From: Streptosporangium brasiliense
Lineage (GTDB): Bacteria > Actinomycetota > Actinomycetes > Streptosporangiales > Streptosporangiaceae
Reading direction: 5' to 3'
Length of the DNA: 64,000 bases
Assembly (NCBI RefSeq): GCF_030811595.1
Contig: NZ_JAUSRB010000002.1
Span: forward strand, 4,092,001 to 4,156,000
Both the position numbers and the translations under genes were made by a program. Position 1 is the first letter of the stretch, and the number at the start of each line of letters is the position of its first letter. Below the pieces are notes generated by a model. It worked only from the letters and a program-made list of their open reading frames with translations, was not told where the DNA came from and searched no databases. Below are positions 9,926 to 18,552 of the stretch, in pieces.

Positions 9926-11185
9926 GTGAAGCTCGCAGAAATCTTCGAAAAAGTCATAGGTACCGAGGCGGACATCCGGTTCGCCGCTTATGACGGCAGC
10001 AAGGCCGGCCCGGCCGACGCCGACATCACCGTCGAGGTGAGGTCCCCGATAGCAGTGGCCTACCTGGCGCAGGCCCCCGGCGAGCTCGGTCTCGCCCGGG
10101 CCTACGTGTCCGGGCATCTCGACGTCCACGGGGACATGTACTCCCTGCTGTCGCGGATGTGGTCGCTCACCATCAACGACATCCCGACGAGTGAGAAGCT
10201 CGCGGCCATCCGGGCCCTCGGCGTCAAGCCCCTGCTGATGCGGGTGCCGCCGCCTCCCCAGGAGATGCGGCGCAGCATGCTGGCCAGGATGGGCAGCAGG
10301 CACGCCAAGCAGCGCGACGCCGAGGCGATCCACCACCACTACGACGTCTCCAACAGGTTCTACGAGTGGGTGCTGGGCCCGTCCATGGCCTACACCTGTG
10401 CGGTCTTCCCCGGCGAGGAGTCCACGCTGGAGGAGGCGCAGTACGCCAAGTTCGACCTGGTGGCCAAGAAGCTGGGCCTGAAGCCCGGGATGCGGCTGCT
10501 GGACGTCGGCTGCGGCTGGGGCGGCATGGTCATGCACGCCGCCCGCGAATACGGCGTGAAGGCGCTGGGCGTCACCCTCTCGCGCCAGCAGGCCGAGTGG
10601 GCGCAGAAGGCCATCGCCGACGCGGGACTGAGCGACCTGGCCGAGGTCCGTCACATGGACTACCGGGACGTGAAGGAGAGCGACTTCGACGCCGTCAGCT
10701 CGATCGGACTGACCGAGCACATCGGCAAGGAGCAGCTGCCGTTCTACTTCCGCTTCCTGTATGACAAGCTCCTCCCCGGCGGCCGGATCCTCAACCACTG
10801 CATCACCCGGCCGACCGGCACCGAGAAGACCATCAACGCCGGCGGCTTCATCAACCGCTACGTCTTCCCCGACGGGGAGCTGGAGTCGGTCGGCTACCTC
10901 ATCCGCCAGATGGAGGATCTCGGCTTCGAGATCCGCCACGAGGAGAACCTGCGCGAGCACTACGCCCAGACGCTCCGCTACTGGTGCGCCAACCTCGACA
11001 AGCACTGGGACGAGGCGGTCCAGGAGGTCGGCCGGGGCACGGCCAGGGTCTGGCGGCTCTACATGGCCGGCTGCGTGGTCGGCTTCGAACGCAACAAGAT
11101 CCAGCTCCACCAGGTCCTCGGTGTGAAGCTCGACTCCGAGGGCGCGGCCCACATGCCGCTCCGTCCCTCTCTCGACTGGCCCTGA
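9926..11185 (+). CDS. tmsB: SAM-dependent fatty acid C10 methyltransferase (TmsB/BfaB/UfaA1-like)
   Basis: 419 residues of the cyclopropane-fatty-acyl-phospholipid synthase family. SAM-binding LDVGCGWGGMVMHA is near residue 193. HHHYDVSNRFYEWVLG and YTCAVF precede it, and SIGLTEHIG follows, all as in CFA synthases. GTG at 9926 has TAGGAGG 8 bases upstream. With tmsA it forms the two-gene unit known to convert oleate to 10-methylstearate (tuberculostearate), a membrane lipid marker of many actinomycetes. The third gene tmsC seen in some species is absent here. Confidence 0.88.
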   Translation: MKLAEIFEKVIGTEADIRFAAYDGSKAGPADADITVEVRSPIAVAYLAQAPGELGLARAYVSGHLDVHGDMYSLLSRMWSLTINDIPTSEKLAAIRALGVKPLLMRVPPPPQEMRRSMLARMGSRHAKQRDAEAIHHHYDVSNRFYEWVLGPSMAYTCAVFPGEESTLEEAQYAKFDLVAKKLGLKPGMRLLDVGCGWGGMVMHAAREYGVKALGVTLSRQQAEWAQKAIADAGLSDLAEVRHMDYRDVKESDFDAVSSIGLTEHIGKEQLPFYFRFLYDKLLPGGRILNHCITRPTGTEKTINAGGFINRYVFPDGELESVGYLIRQMEDLGFEIRHEENLREHYAQTLRYWCANLDKHWDEAVQEVGRGTARVWRLYMAGCVVGFERNKIQLHQVLGVKLDSEGAAHMPLRPSLDWP

Positions 11186-11197
11186 GCCTCGATCGGC

Positions 11198-11233
11198 GTA
11201 CCGCCCGCACCCCGCCCGGGGTGCGGGCCGTAC
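11198..11233. terminator. Hairpin terminator between tmsB and the binding-protein gene
   Basis: Twelve-base perfect stem (11203-11214 with 11217-11228), extended by GTAC/GTAC outside one mismatch. It starts 13 bases after the tmsB stop and can serve both converging transcripts. Confidence 0.7.
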
Positions 11234-11315
11234 GCCGTCCGGAGCGGTCGGCCGGCCCGTCCCGCCCGCCGGCAGGTCCGGAGCGGTCGCCCGGCCCGTC
11301 CCGCCCGCCGGCGGG

Positions 11316-12830
11316 TCAGCCGGACGTGCCGGGCCCTCCCGGGACGCCGGGCCTGCCGTCCATCTCGGATCTGCCCGGCGGGTCCCCGCTCTCCGAGGTC
11401 AGCTCGGTGAAGGAGACCTTGCCCTCGGGCAGGAGCCGCAGGATCGGCATGGCCTTGTTGACGGGATTGCCCTGCTTGTCGAAGGAGATCCAGCCGCTGG
11501 CGGCGGCCACGGTGAAGGGCGCACTGGTCAGCAGGTTCGCGACGGCACTGGCCGAGGGGCGGGTCTTGCCCTGCGCGGCGAAGATGTCCACCACCCCGAT
11601 GGCGGTCAGCATCGCGTCGTGATGCATGATGGCCTGCCCGTCGTCGAGGGACTCCTCGGGGAACAGGGCGCCGAAGCTGTCGATGCCCCGCCTGAAGCGG
11701 TTGGCGATCGCGGGCTGGACGGCGTCGGGATAGCTGTCCCACGCGGCGGGATGGGCCAGTCCCGTGTAGTAGACCTCCATGTTGGCCCGGGTGTCGTCCC
11801 AGAGCGGCTCCGGCTGGGCCCGGTTGAGGTTGCTGGCGTCGTCGCCGGTGACGACGGTGATCTTCCGGTCGGCGCACGTGCGGCGGGTCAGCGCCCGCAG
11901 GAAGGGCGGCAGGTTCCGCCACCGCCCGGCGAAGAAGACCACGTTGGCGCCACTGTTGCAGATCCGCTCCGGCATCTGCCCGAGCACCGTGTCGGCGCTG
12001 TCGAGGGAGGAGTCGTAGGTCAGCGGGACGTCCAGGAGACGGTTGGCCGCCTTCGCCCGGCCGACGATGTCGGCGAAGGCGGTGGTGAAGGCCCCGGCGA
12101 GGGTGCTGGTGTAGGAGTCGCTCCTGTTCTTGTCCTGCACCAGGACCGCGGTGACGGCGCCGCGCTCCTTGAGGAAGTGCGCGATCGCCCGCGTCTCGGC
12201 GCTGTTGGAGGGGGCCACCCGGACCATGGTGGCCTTGCCCGCCAGCCTGTCGGAGGTGATGACGGAGCCCACCAGGGCGATCTGGGCCGTCACGAGATCG
12301 TTGATCGCGCCCTCCGTCCCCGCGACGCTCGACCCCAGTCCGGTGACCGCCACCAGATGCTCCTGGCCCGCCGCCTTCTCCTTGAGCTCCTCCACCGTGG
12401 TCTGCCAGGCGTCGGCGCCACCGGAGGAGTCGGCGAGCAGGAGCTGCACGTTCGGCGCGCTGGCGTCCCCCTCGTTGTGGTTGCTCCAGTATTGGGCCAG
12501 GTAGGCCCCTTGCAGGGCGTGCCGGACGGAGTCGGTGCTCTGCATGCTCGCCGGACTGGCCGCCGGGTCCATCGGCAGCATCACCGCGATGCTCACGTAG
12601 GGCGTCTCCTGGGCGCGCACCCAGTCGTTCTCCCGGCGGATGAGATCGGTGACGGCCGACAGGTCCGCGGTGTAGGGCTCGGAGCCGTCGGTGACCCGGG
12701 GGAGCGGACGCAGGACGACGAACAGTCCGGCGCCCAGGGCGCAGACGAGCAGCGCGCAGAGCAGCCCGAACCAGAAGGGGTGCACCTTCCGGAACGGCGC
12801 GCGCCCGCCGAAACCGCGCTGCTCACTCAT
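11316..12830 (-). CDS. Membrane-anchored type 1 periplasmic-binding-fold protein
   Basis: 504 residues. A short basic cytoplasmic tail and one helix (about 19-43) precede an extracytoplasmic domain resembling Leu/Ile/Val-type substrate-binding proteins (about 75-480). Supporting strands include YVSIAVMLPM, VQLLLADSSGG, LVAVTGLGSS and ANVVFFAGRW. There is no lipobox and no permease or transporter ATPase nearby. Its ATG lies inside the end of the upstream NTPase gene (8-base overlap, ATGAGTGA), implying a fixed stoichiometry with that protein. A receptor that reports an extracellular small molecule to the NTPase is plausible inference. The Gly/Pro-rich tail is disordered. Confidence 0.85.
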   Translation of the reverse strand: MSEQRGFGGRAPFRKVHPFWFGLLCALLVCALGAGLFVVLRPLPRVTDGSEPYTADLSAVTDLIRRENDWVRAQETPYVSIAVMLPMDPAASPASMQSTDSVRHALQGAYLAQYWSNHNEGDASAPNVQLLLADSSGGADAWQTTVEELKEKAAGQEHLVAVTGLGSSVAGTEGAINDLVTAQIALVGSVITSDRLAGKATMVRVAPSNSAETRAIAHFLKERGAVTAVLVQDKNRSDSYTSTLAGAFTTAFADIVGRAKAANRLLDVPLTYDSSLDSADTVLGQMPERICNSGANVVFFAGRWRNLPPFLRALTRRTCADRKITVVTGDDASNLNRAQPEPLWDDTRANMEVYYTGLAHPAAWDSYPDAVQPAIANRFRRGIDSFGALFPEESLDDGQAIMHHDAMLTAIGVVDIFAAQGKTRPSASAVANLLTSAPFTVAAASGWISFDKQGNPVNKAMPILRLLPEGKVSFTELTSESGDPPGRSEMDGRPGVPGGPGTSG

Positions 12831-14982
12831 CGTCGTCCTCCCGGTCGTAGCGGTGGGCCTCGTTCACCAGGACCGCTCTGCCGCTGGTGGCGTACCGGGC
12901 GAGCAGCCGCAGACCGTCGGCGACGCCCTGGCGCCTGCTGCGCAGGGGGTCCGTCCCGGGGTCGGACAGGAACCAGCGGTCGACGACCACGCTGCGCACG
13001 ACGGCCGTCCGGTCCGTGCCGGCCGTCCGGTCCGTGCCGGACCGGTCACCGTCCTCACCGTCCGGCGGCTCCGGTCCGTCCGGCGGCTCCTGGATGAGCC
13101 GGCCGTACAGGTCGTCCAGGGTCTCCGTCACCGGCAGCCGGTTCGGCGCCGAGGTGATCCAGTTGTACTGCCTGATCCACTCGGCCATGTCGATCCGGTT
13201 GAACCGCCCGTCGAGCAGCGCCACCACCTCCCGCAGGTGGCGGCGGCCGGCGGGCCCCAGGTCCACGCGGGCCAGCCGGTGATGCATGACCATGGACAGC
13301 CGGTCGCGCGGCAGCTCGTCGCGGGAGGCGTAGAGGGCTTCGAGCCGTCCGTGGACGGTGTCCCACAGCGGGCCGTCGCGGCGGTGGCGGCCGGCGAGCT
13401 CCCGCAGGAGCAGATGCCTGAGCCAGGGGTGGATCACCGGTGCCGCGCCCGGCGCCGGATCGGTGACGGACCACATGTGGTCGCCGAGCTCGTCGATCGC
13501 CGAGCGCCACCGGCGGGAGGGGAGCCCGGCGTCGTCGGCGTCGGCCAGGTTGGTCGCGGCCGAGCACGCGACCAGGTCCTCCAGGTCGTGCGGGAAGTCC
13601 CGGAAGGGGTGCTGGGGGTGCGCCCTGCCGAAGGAGGGGAGCAGGCGCAGGTCCTGCTCGCTCCAGCCGACGTCCGGCTCCCGGCCGGGTGTGACCTCGC
13701 GCGGCCCCCGGCCCGTCCGGACGTCCGGCCCCTCCCAGGTGAGCGCGGTCCCGTGCGGGCCCCGGCCGGTCTCCTCCCGCTCCCGCCCGCTCCCCGCGCG
13801 TCGCCCCCGGGCGGTCTCCTCCCGCTCCCGCGTCGCCATGGCCTCCAGCAGGTGCGCGACCGCCAGCGGGTGGCCGCCGGTCAGCGCGTGCACGAATCCC
13901 GCGTGCGCCCTGCCCGGTCTCCCCCGGGTGGCCGCGCGCATCCGTGCCACCTCGGCGCGGCTGAGCCCCGGCAGCAGCACCGGATACCACCAGCGCTCGC
14001 GCCCGCCGCCCGCGCGGACGGCGAGCCAGTCGCCGTGGCCGGCCCGCCGTACCGGGCGCGGCTGCCGGCCGCCGCCGTCGTCGTCCGGCGGGCCGAGGAC
14101 CCCGGGACGTTCCCAGTGGCGGCCGAGGTCCTGCCAGGCCCTTGAGGCGGCGACCACGAGCAGGGGGTCACGGCCGGCCGGGCCCAGGGTGTCGGCCCGG
14201 TGGCTCTTGGCGGCCACCAGCGCCCGCAGGAACTCCCGGCCCGAGGGGCTGTCGGCGTTGTCCAGCAGGACCAGGCAGTTGCGCGGGCGCCACTTCCTGG
14301 ACCAGCCCTCCCGCAGGTCCTCCAGGAGCGCCTCGCAGATGATCCGCGCCGCGGCCGAGGACCCGTCGCCGGCCTCGCCGGAGCGGCTCAGGTCCGTCAG
14401 GCCGCCGGGCCCGAGCCGTCCGCGGTACCAGGCCATGCCCCTGCGTTCCAGGAGGTCGACCAGGCGCCGTCCCCGCGAGACCCGGTCGATCAGCGCGGCG
14501 ATCAGCGGACCGGCCACCGGCAGCACCGGCAGACCCGCGCCGAGCTGGTTGAACAGCTCCTTGAGGGTCTTGGCGCCGTCGGGGATCCCACGCTTGCCGC
14601 GGATCAGCTCGTAGAGCTCCTGCTCCGCCTCCTCCTGGCCCAGTTCGGGGTCCAGGGTGAGCGCCAGGTTCCCCAGCACCACCCGGGGCAGTTTGACGGG
14701 GGCGAACTGGCGCCAGCGGCCGCCCATGACGCGATTGGCGATCTGCGCGGCGGTTTCCCATGCCTTTATGTCGGGTTGTTCCGCGCAGTCGATGTGGACG
14801 AATGGCAATGAAAAGGAGGCCGCGGCGTTTTCCGCGACCTCCGTGAGAAGAGTGGTCTTGCCGCTTCCGCGTGGACCGAGGAGCATGATGACGGGCAGTT
14901 CGCCGCGTCCGGGCCCGTCCTCGCGGTCGAGGCACTCGTTGATCAGCCGTTCGCAGGCGACCGTCAACTCGCTGTCCGCCAT
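12823..14982 (-). CDS. Large P-loop NTPase (STAND/AAA-like), partner of the binding-fold protein
   Basis: 719 residues. Walker A GPRGSGKTT at 36-44 and a Walker B LVLLDNAD near 236 define an N-terminal NTPase. A long Arg/Glu/Gly-rich linker (about 375-430) separates it from a helical C-terminal half with conserved Trp and Leu patterns. The order P-loop, Walker B with polar continuation and helical extension fits signal-transduction NTPases (STAND or similar AAA-type), but no precise family was recognised. No effector domain such as a nuclease, TIR or protease is evident. First gene of the two-gene unit; its 165-base upstream gap holds the promoter. Confidence 0.82.
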   Translation of the reverse strand: MADSELTVACERLINECLDREDGPGRGELPVIMLLGPRGSGKTTLLTEVAENAAASFSLPFVHIDCAEQPDIKAWETAAQIANRVMGGRWRQFAPVKLPRVVLGNLALTLDPELGQEEAEQELYELIRGKRGIPDGAKTLKELFNQLGAGLPVLPVAGPLIAALIDRVSRGRRLVDLLERRGMAWYRGRLGPGGLTDLSRSGEAGDGSSAAARIICEALLEDLREGWSRKWRPRNCLVLLDNADSPSGREFLRALVAAKSHRADTLGPAGRDPLLVVAASRAWQDLGRHWERPGVLGPPDDDGGGRQPRPVRRAGHGDWLAVRAGGGRERWWYPVLLPGLSRAEVARMRAATRGRPGRAHAGFVHALTGGHPLAVAHLLEAMATREREETARGRRAGSGREREETGRGPHGTALTWEGPDVRTGRGPREVTPGREPDVGWSEQDLRLLPSFGRAHPQHPFRDFPHDLEDLVACSAATNLADADDAGLPSRRWRSAIDELGDHMWSVTDPAPGAAPVIHPWLRHLLLRELAGRHRRDGPLWDTVHGRLEALYASRDELPRDRLSMVMHHRLARVDLGPAGRRHLREVVALLDGRFNRIDMAEWIRQYNWITSAPNRLPVTETLDDLYGRLIQEPPDGPEPPDGEDGDRSGTDRTAGTDRTAVVRSVVVDRWFLSDPGTDPLRSRRQGVADGLRLLARYATSGRAVLVNEAHRYDREDDDE

Positions 14983-15147
14983 ATTCTGCCCGCCTCTGGC
15001 GATTTCCTGCCCGTTGCGCCGGGGGATGGACGAGAGCGCGTCTGCGGCTTTTCTGCGCAGGCCCGTATCGTAACCCAGCTTTTCAGGAAATGCTTTCGGA
15101 TCGGGTGAGTATGGCTATTTTCAATTATCCGCGGAAAGGCCGACCGT

Positions 15148-16683
15148 TCACCTGAGCTCGCGCTTGAGGATCTTCCCGGTGGCGGTCATCGGGAGGGCGT
15201 CGCGGAACTCGATGATCCGCGGATACTTGTAGGCCGCCATGTTCTCCTTGCACCAGGCGATCAGCTCCTCCTCGGTGGCGGACGCCTCGGGGGTGCGGAT
15301 GACGTAGGCCTTGACCTCCTCGCCGTGCGAGGCGTGGGGGACTCCGACCACCGCGGCGAGCGAGACCGCGGGGTGGGTCATCAGGACCTCCTCCAGCTCG
15401 CGCGGGTAGACGTTGAAGCCGCCACGGATGATCAGGTCCTTGGCCCGGTCGATGATCGCGTAGTAGCCGTCCTTGTCACGGGTGGCGATGTCGCCGGTGC
15501 GGAACCAGCCGTCGTTCATGACCTCGGCGGTCGCCTCGGGGCGGTTGTAGTAGCCCTTCATCACGTTGTGCCCGCGGATCGCGATCTCGCCGGGGCCCTG
15601 GCCCTCGACCGTCTTCCAGTCGTTGTCGATCAGCTTCATCTCCACGCCCCAGATCGGCGTGCCGATCGTGCCGGGCTTGGTGGGCCGGCCGAGCTGGTTG
15701 AAGCTGGCCACCGGGGAGGTCTCCGACAGGCCGTAGCCCTCCAGGATGCCGATGCCGAAGGTGGCCTCGAAGTCCTTGAGCACCTCGACGGGCGAGGAGG
15801 CGCCGCCCGCGACCGCGACCTTGAGCGAGGTGGGCACCTCGTCGCCGTCTGTGTGGATCTTCGTCAGCATGGCCCAGTACATCGTCGGCACGCCCGCGAA
15901 CAGCGTGATGTTCTCGGCGCGCATCAGCTCCAGGGCGGGGCCGGGCTCGAAGCGCGGCATGAGCACCACGGTGGCCCGGCGGCGGAAGCCGAGGTTCATG
16001 ACGGTGGTCTGCCCGAAGGAGTGGAACAGCGGCAGCGCGGCCAGGAAGGCGTCGCCGTCCTCGCCGCGCGGGAACATCTCGTCCGAGACCATGGCGTTGA
16101 GCAGCATGTTCTGGTGGCTGAGCTCGGCGCCTTTGGGCTGGCCGGTGGTGCCGCTGGTGTAGAGGATCACCGCGGTGTCGTCCGGCGCGGTCTGCACGGT
16201 CGCGAACTCGCCGGACACGCCGTCCAGCGCCGCCCACAGCGTCTCGCCGTACGCGGACTCGGTGGCGAACGCCGCGGCCGGCAGCACGAAGAAGTGCTCC
16301 GTCGCCGCCGCCCGGTCGAAGCCCGCCCGCCCGCGCTCGCCGAGCGGCAGCTCCGGGGTGCCCTCGAAGCAGAACAGCGCCTTGGCCTCGCAGTCCTCCA
16401 GGTGGTAGGCGATCTCCCGGGGCTGCAGCAGCACGTTGAGCGGCACGACCGTGGCGCCGGTCTTGAGGATCCCGTAGTACACGAACGGGAAGTAGGGGAG
16501 GTTGGGGCAGGCCAGCGCCACCTTGTCGCCCTTGCCGATGCCTCTGGAGACCAGCAGGTTGGCAACCTGGTTCGCGATGGTGTTGACCAGGGAGTAGGGC
16601 AGCCTCAGGTCCCCGAAGACCAGGGCGGTGCGGTCGGGCTGCTCCCGGGCGCTGTCCTCCAGTGCGACCGACAGGTTGAGCAT
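15148..16683 (-). CDS. Long-chain fatty acid--CoA ligase (AMP-binding, FadD-like)
   Basis: 511 residues from ATG at 16683, which has GGAGGAGG at a 7-base spacing. ANL-superfamily motifs: phosphate loop YTSGTTGQPKG near 170, GYGLSETSP near 300, TGDIATRD near 385 and the C-terminal lysine in TATGKILKREL. The NVLLQPREIAYHL region is typical of bacterial acyl-CoA ligases. It activates a carboxylic acid to acyl-AMP and then acyl-CoA. Divergent from the GMC oxidoreductase across a perfect 16-bp palindrome, which suggests co-regulation with the oxidation genes to its right. Confidence 0.92.
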   Translation of the reverse strand: MLNLSVALEDSAREQPDRTALVFGDLRLPYSLVNTIANQVANLLVSRGIGKGDKVALACPNLPYFPFVYYGILKTGATVVPLNVLLQPREIAYHLEDCEAKALFCFEGTPELPLGERGRAGFDRAAATEHFFVLPAAAFATESAYGETLWAALDGVSGEFATVQTAPDDTAVILYTSGTTGQPKGAELSHQNMLLNAMVSDEMFPRGEDGDAFLAALPLFHSFGQTTVMNLGFRRRATVVLMPRFEPGPALELMRAENITLFAGVPTMYWAMLTKIHTDGDEVPTSLKVAVAGGASSPVEVLKDFEATFGIGILEGYGLSETSPVASFNQLGRPTKPGTIGTPIWGVEMKLIDNDWKTVEGQGPGEIAIRGHNVMKGYYNRPEATAEVMNDGWFRTGDIATRDKDGYYAIIDRAKDLIIRGGFNVYPRELEEVLMTHPAVSLAAVVGVPHASHGEEVKAYVIRTPEASATEEELIAWCKENMAAYKYPRIIEFRDALPMTATGKILKRELR

Positions 16684-16735
16684 GGTGCTTCCTCCTCCGA
16701 ACAAGCGCTGACCCGCTCATACTCGCAGTTCGAGA

Positions 16736-16751
16736 TACCTACCGGTAGGTA
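16736..16751. promoter_or_regulatory. Perfect 16-bp palindrome, probable TetR-type operator
   Basis: TACCTACCGGTAGGTA is fully self-complementary and lies 53 bases in front of the acyl-CoA ligase start, on the divergent side of the GMC oxidoreductase. Size and symmetry match TetR-family operators. No regulator gene is adjacent. Confidence 0.72.
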
Positions 16752-16794
16752 ACCAAGGTTACAAATTGACGTGTAAAGCAGCGAGGAGTAAGCA

Positions 16795-16812
16795 GGTAAG
16801 AGCCCGCTTACC
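16795..16812. promoter_or_regulatory. Inverted repeat upstream of the GMC oxidoreductase
   Basis: GGTAAG (16795-16800) and CTTACC (16807-16812) pair across six bases. A TTGACG hexamer lies at 16767-16772, so the repeat is near the expected transcription start of the GMC gene. Could be a second operator or a 5'-leader hairpin. Confidence 0.4.
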
Positions 16813-16863
16813 GGGGGCGAGCCGGCCGTCCGTGCGTTCGTGCGACGAAGGGTCAGTGGCCAC

Positions 16864-18408
16864 ATGGACTACGACTACGTGATCGTGGGGGCGGGCTCGG
16901 CGGGATGCGTGCTGGCCAACCGGCTCTCGGCCGATCCCTCGGCGACGGTGGCGCTGGTGGAGGCGGGGGGCTCCGACGGTGGGCTGGAGGTCCGGATGCC
17001 CGTCGGCTTCGCCAAGCTGTTCAAGACCGAGCGCGACTGGAACTTCACCACCGCCAAGCAGTCCGAGCTGTCCGGCCGCGAGCTCTACTGGCCGCGCGGC
17101 CGGATGCTGGGCGGCTCCTCCTCGATGAACGCCCAGATGTGGGTGCGCGGGCACCGGGCCGACTACGACGGCTGGGACGTGCCAGGCTGGTCCTACGACG
17201 AGGTCCTGCCCTACTTCCACCGGGCCGAGCGCCGCGCCGGCTCCAACCGCGGCGGCGTGTACGGCACGGCGGGCCCGATCCACATCTCCGAGCTGCGCAC
17301 CCCCAACCCCGTCACCGCGGTCTTCCTCCGCGCCTGCGAGGAGCTCGGGCTGGCCCGGCTGGAGGAGCTGAACGGCCCCTCCAACGAGGGCTGCTGCCGG
17401 ACCCCCGTCACCCAGGACCGGGGCCGCCGCTGGAGCTCGGCCGACGCCTACCTCAGGCCCGCGGCCAGGCGGCCCAACCTCACCGTGCTGACCTCCTCGC
17501 GCGTGCGCAGGGTGCTGATCGAGGACGGGCGGGCGACCGGCGTGGAGTACGGCGACGGCACGGTGGCGCGGGCACGCAGGGAGGTCATCCTGTCGGCCGG
17601 GGCGATCGGCTCCCCGCACCTGCTGATGCTGTCGGGCGTCGGCGCGGCCGACGAGCTGCGGGCCGAGGGCGTCGAGCCGGTCCACGACCTGCCCCAGGTC
17701 GGCAGGAACCTCCAGGACCACCTGGCCTCGGCCGTCATCCTGCACTGCCCCAAGCCGGTGACGCTCGCGGGCGCCGAGTCGGTCGCCAACCTGCTCCGCT
17801 TCCTGCTCGGCCGGAGCGGCATGCTGACCTCGAACGTCGGCGAGGCCGTGGCCTTCGTCCGCACCTCCCCCGGCGAGCCCGCCCCCGACATCGAGCTGAT
17901 CTTCGCGCCCGGCCCGTTCATCGACCACGGCCTCACCCCGCCGCCCGGCCACGGCCTGACCATCGCCTCGATCCTGCTCCAGCCGGAGAGCCGCGGCCGC
18001 GTCTCGCTCGACGGCCGCGAGGTGGTGATCGACCCCGCCTACCTGACGGCGGAGGCCGACGTCCGCCGGCAGGTCGCCGGGCTGAGGAAGGCCAGGGAGC
18101 TGTTCGCCACCGCGGCGCTCACGCCGTTCGCCGGACCGCCGATGGCCCCTTACTGGGGCGCGGAGACCGACGAGCAGCTCACCCGCTGGATCCGCGAACG
18201 CAGCGAGACCCTCTATCACCCGGTGGGCACCTGCCGGATGGGGGAGGACGCCGACGCGGTGGTGGATCCGGAGCTGAGGGTCCGCGGGGTCGGCGGGCTC
18301 CGGGTCGTCGACGCCTCGATCATGCCGGTCATCAACCGGGGCCACACCCACGCCCCCACCGTGATGATCGCGGAGAAGGCCGCCGACCTGATCGCCCGCA
18401 CCGGGTGA
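16864..18408 (+). CDS. GMC-family FAD oxidoreductase (choline/alcohol dehydrogenase-like)
   Basis: 514 residues. The FAD dinucleotide motif [14 protein letters not shown] starts at residue 7, the GMC signature 1 region [17 protein letters not shown] is near 80, signature 2 [15 protein letters not shown] is near 250, and the active-site His is in HPVGTCRMG near 455. Oxidises a primary or secondary alcohol; its setting between an acyl-CoA ligase and three P450s suggests it takes a hydroxylated lipid to the aldehyde. ATG at 16864 is used because the FAD motif follows directly; a GTG at 16840 would add eight residues. Confidence 0.92.
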   Translation: MDYDYVIVGAGSAGCVLANRLSADPSATVALVEAGGSDGGLEVRMPVGFAKLFKTERDWNFTTAKQSELSGRELYWPRGRMLGGSSSMNAQMWVRGHRADYDGWDVPGWSYDEVLPYFHRAERRAGSNRGGVYGTAGPIHISELRTPNPVTAVFLRACEELGLARLEELNGPSNEGCCRTPVTQDRGRRWSSADAYLRPAARRPNLTVLTSSRVRRVLIEDGRATGVEYGDGTVARARREVILSAGAIGSPHLLMLSGVGAADELRAEGVEPVHDLPQVGRNLQDHLASAVILHCPKPVTLAGAESVANLLRFLLGRSGMLTSNVGEAVAFVRTSPGEPAPDIELIFAPGPFIDHGLTPPPGHGLTIASILLQPESRGRVSLDGREVVIDPAYLTAEADVRRQVAGLRKARELFATAALTPFAGPPMAPYWGAETDEQLTRWIRERSETLYHPVGTCRMGEDADAVVDPELRVRGVGGLRVVDASIMPVINRGHTHAPTVMIAEKAADLIARTG

Positions 18409-18437
18409 GGCGGGCGGCCCGTGGAGCCCTCCCGCGA

Positions 18438-18483
18438 GCCCTCCTGTGAGCCTTCCGCGCGCCCTCCTGTGAGCCTTCCGCGC
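18438..18483. repeat. Perfect 23-bp tandem duplication
   Basis: Bases 18438-18460 are repeated exactly at 18461-18483, with a degenerate partial copy just upstream. It lies in the gap between the GMC gene and the first P450 and probably marks local slippage. Confidence 0.85.
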
Positions 18484-18511
18484 GCCCGCCTCCGTGTGCC
18501 GTGACTCACAC

Positions 18512-18537
18512 TTGACGTAAGTGGGCACTTGCATAAA
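18512..18537 (+). promoter_or_regulatory. Shared upstream motif, copy 1 (P450-1)
   Basis: TTGACGTAAGTGG, then three variable bases, CTTGC, two variable bases and AAAT. The same arrangement recurs at 21193-21218 before P450-3. The core GTAAG-N6-CTTGC is an imperfect inverted repeat, and TTGACG could serve as a -35 element. The start codon follows only 35-41 bases after the hexamer, implying a very short or absent leader. Confidence 0.65.
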
Positions 18538-18552
18538 TCTGGGTTGGTGACC

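Noticed and set aside
8519-11152. 877-residue minus-strand frame opposite tmsA-tmsB
   Set aside because: Antisense shadow of two well-supported genes.
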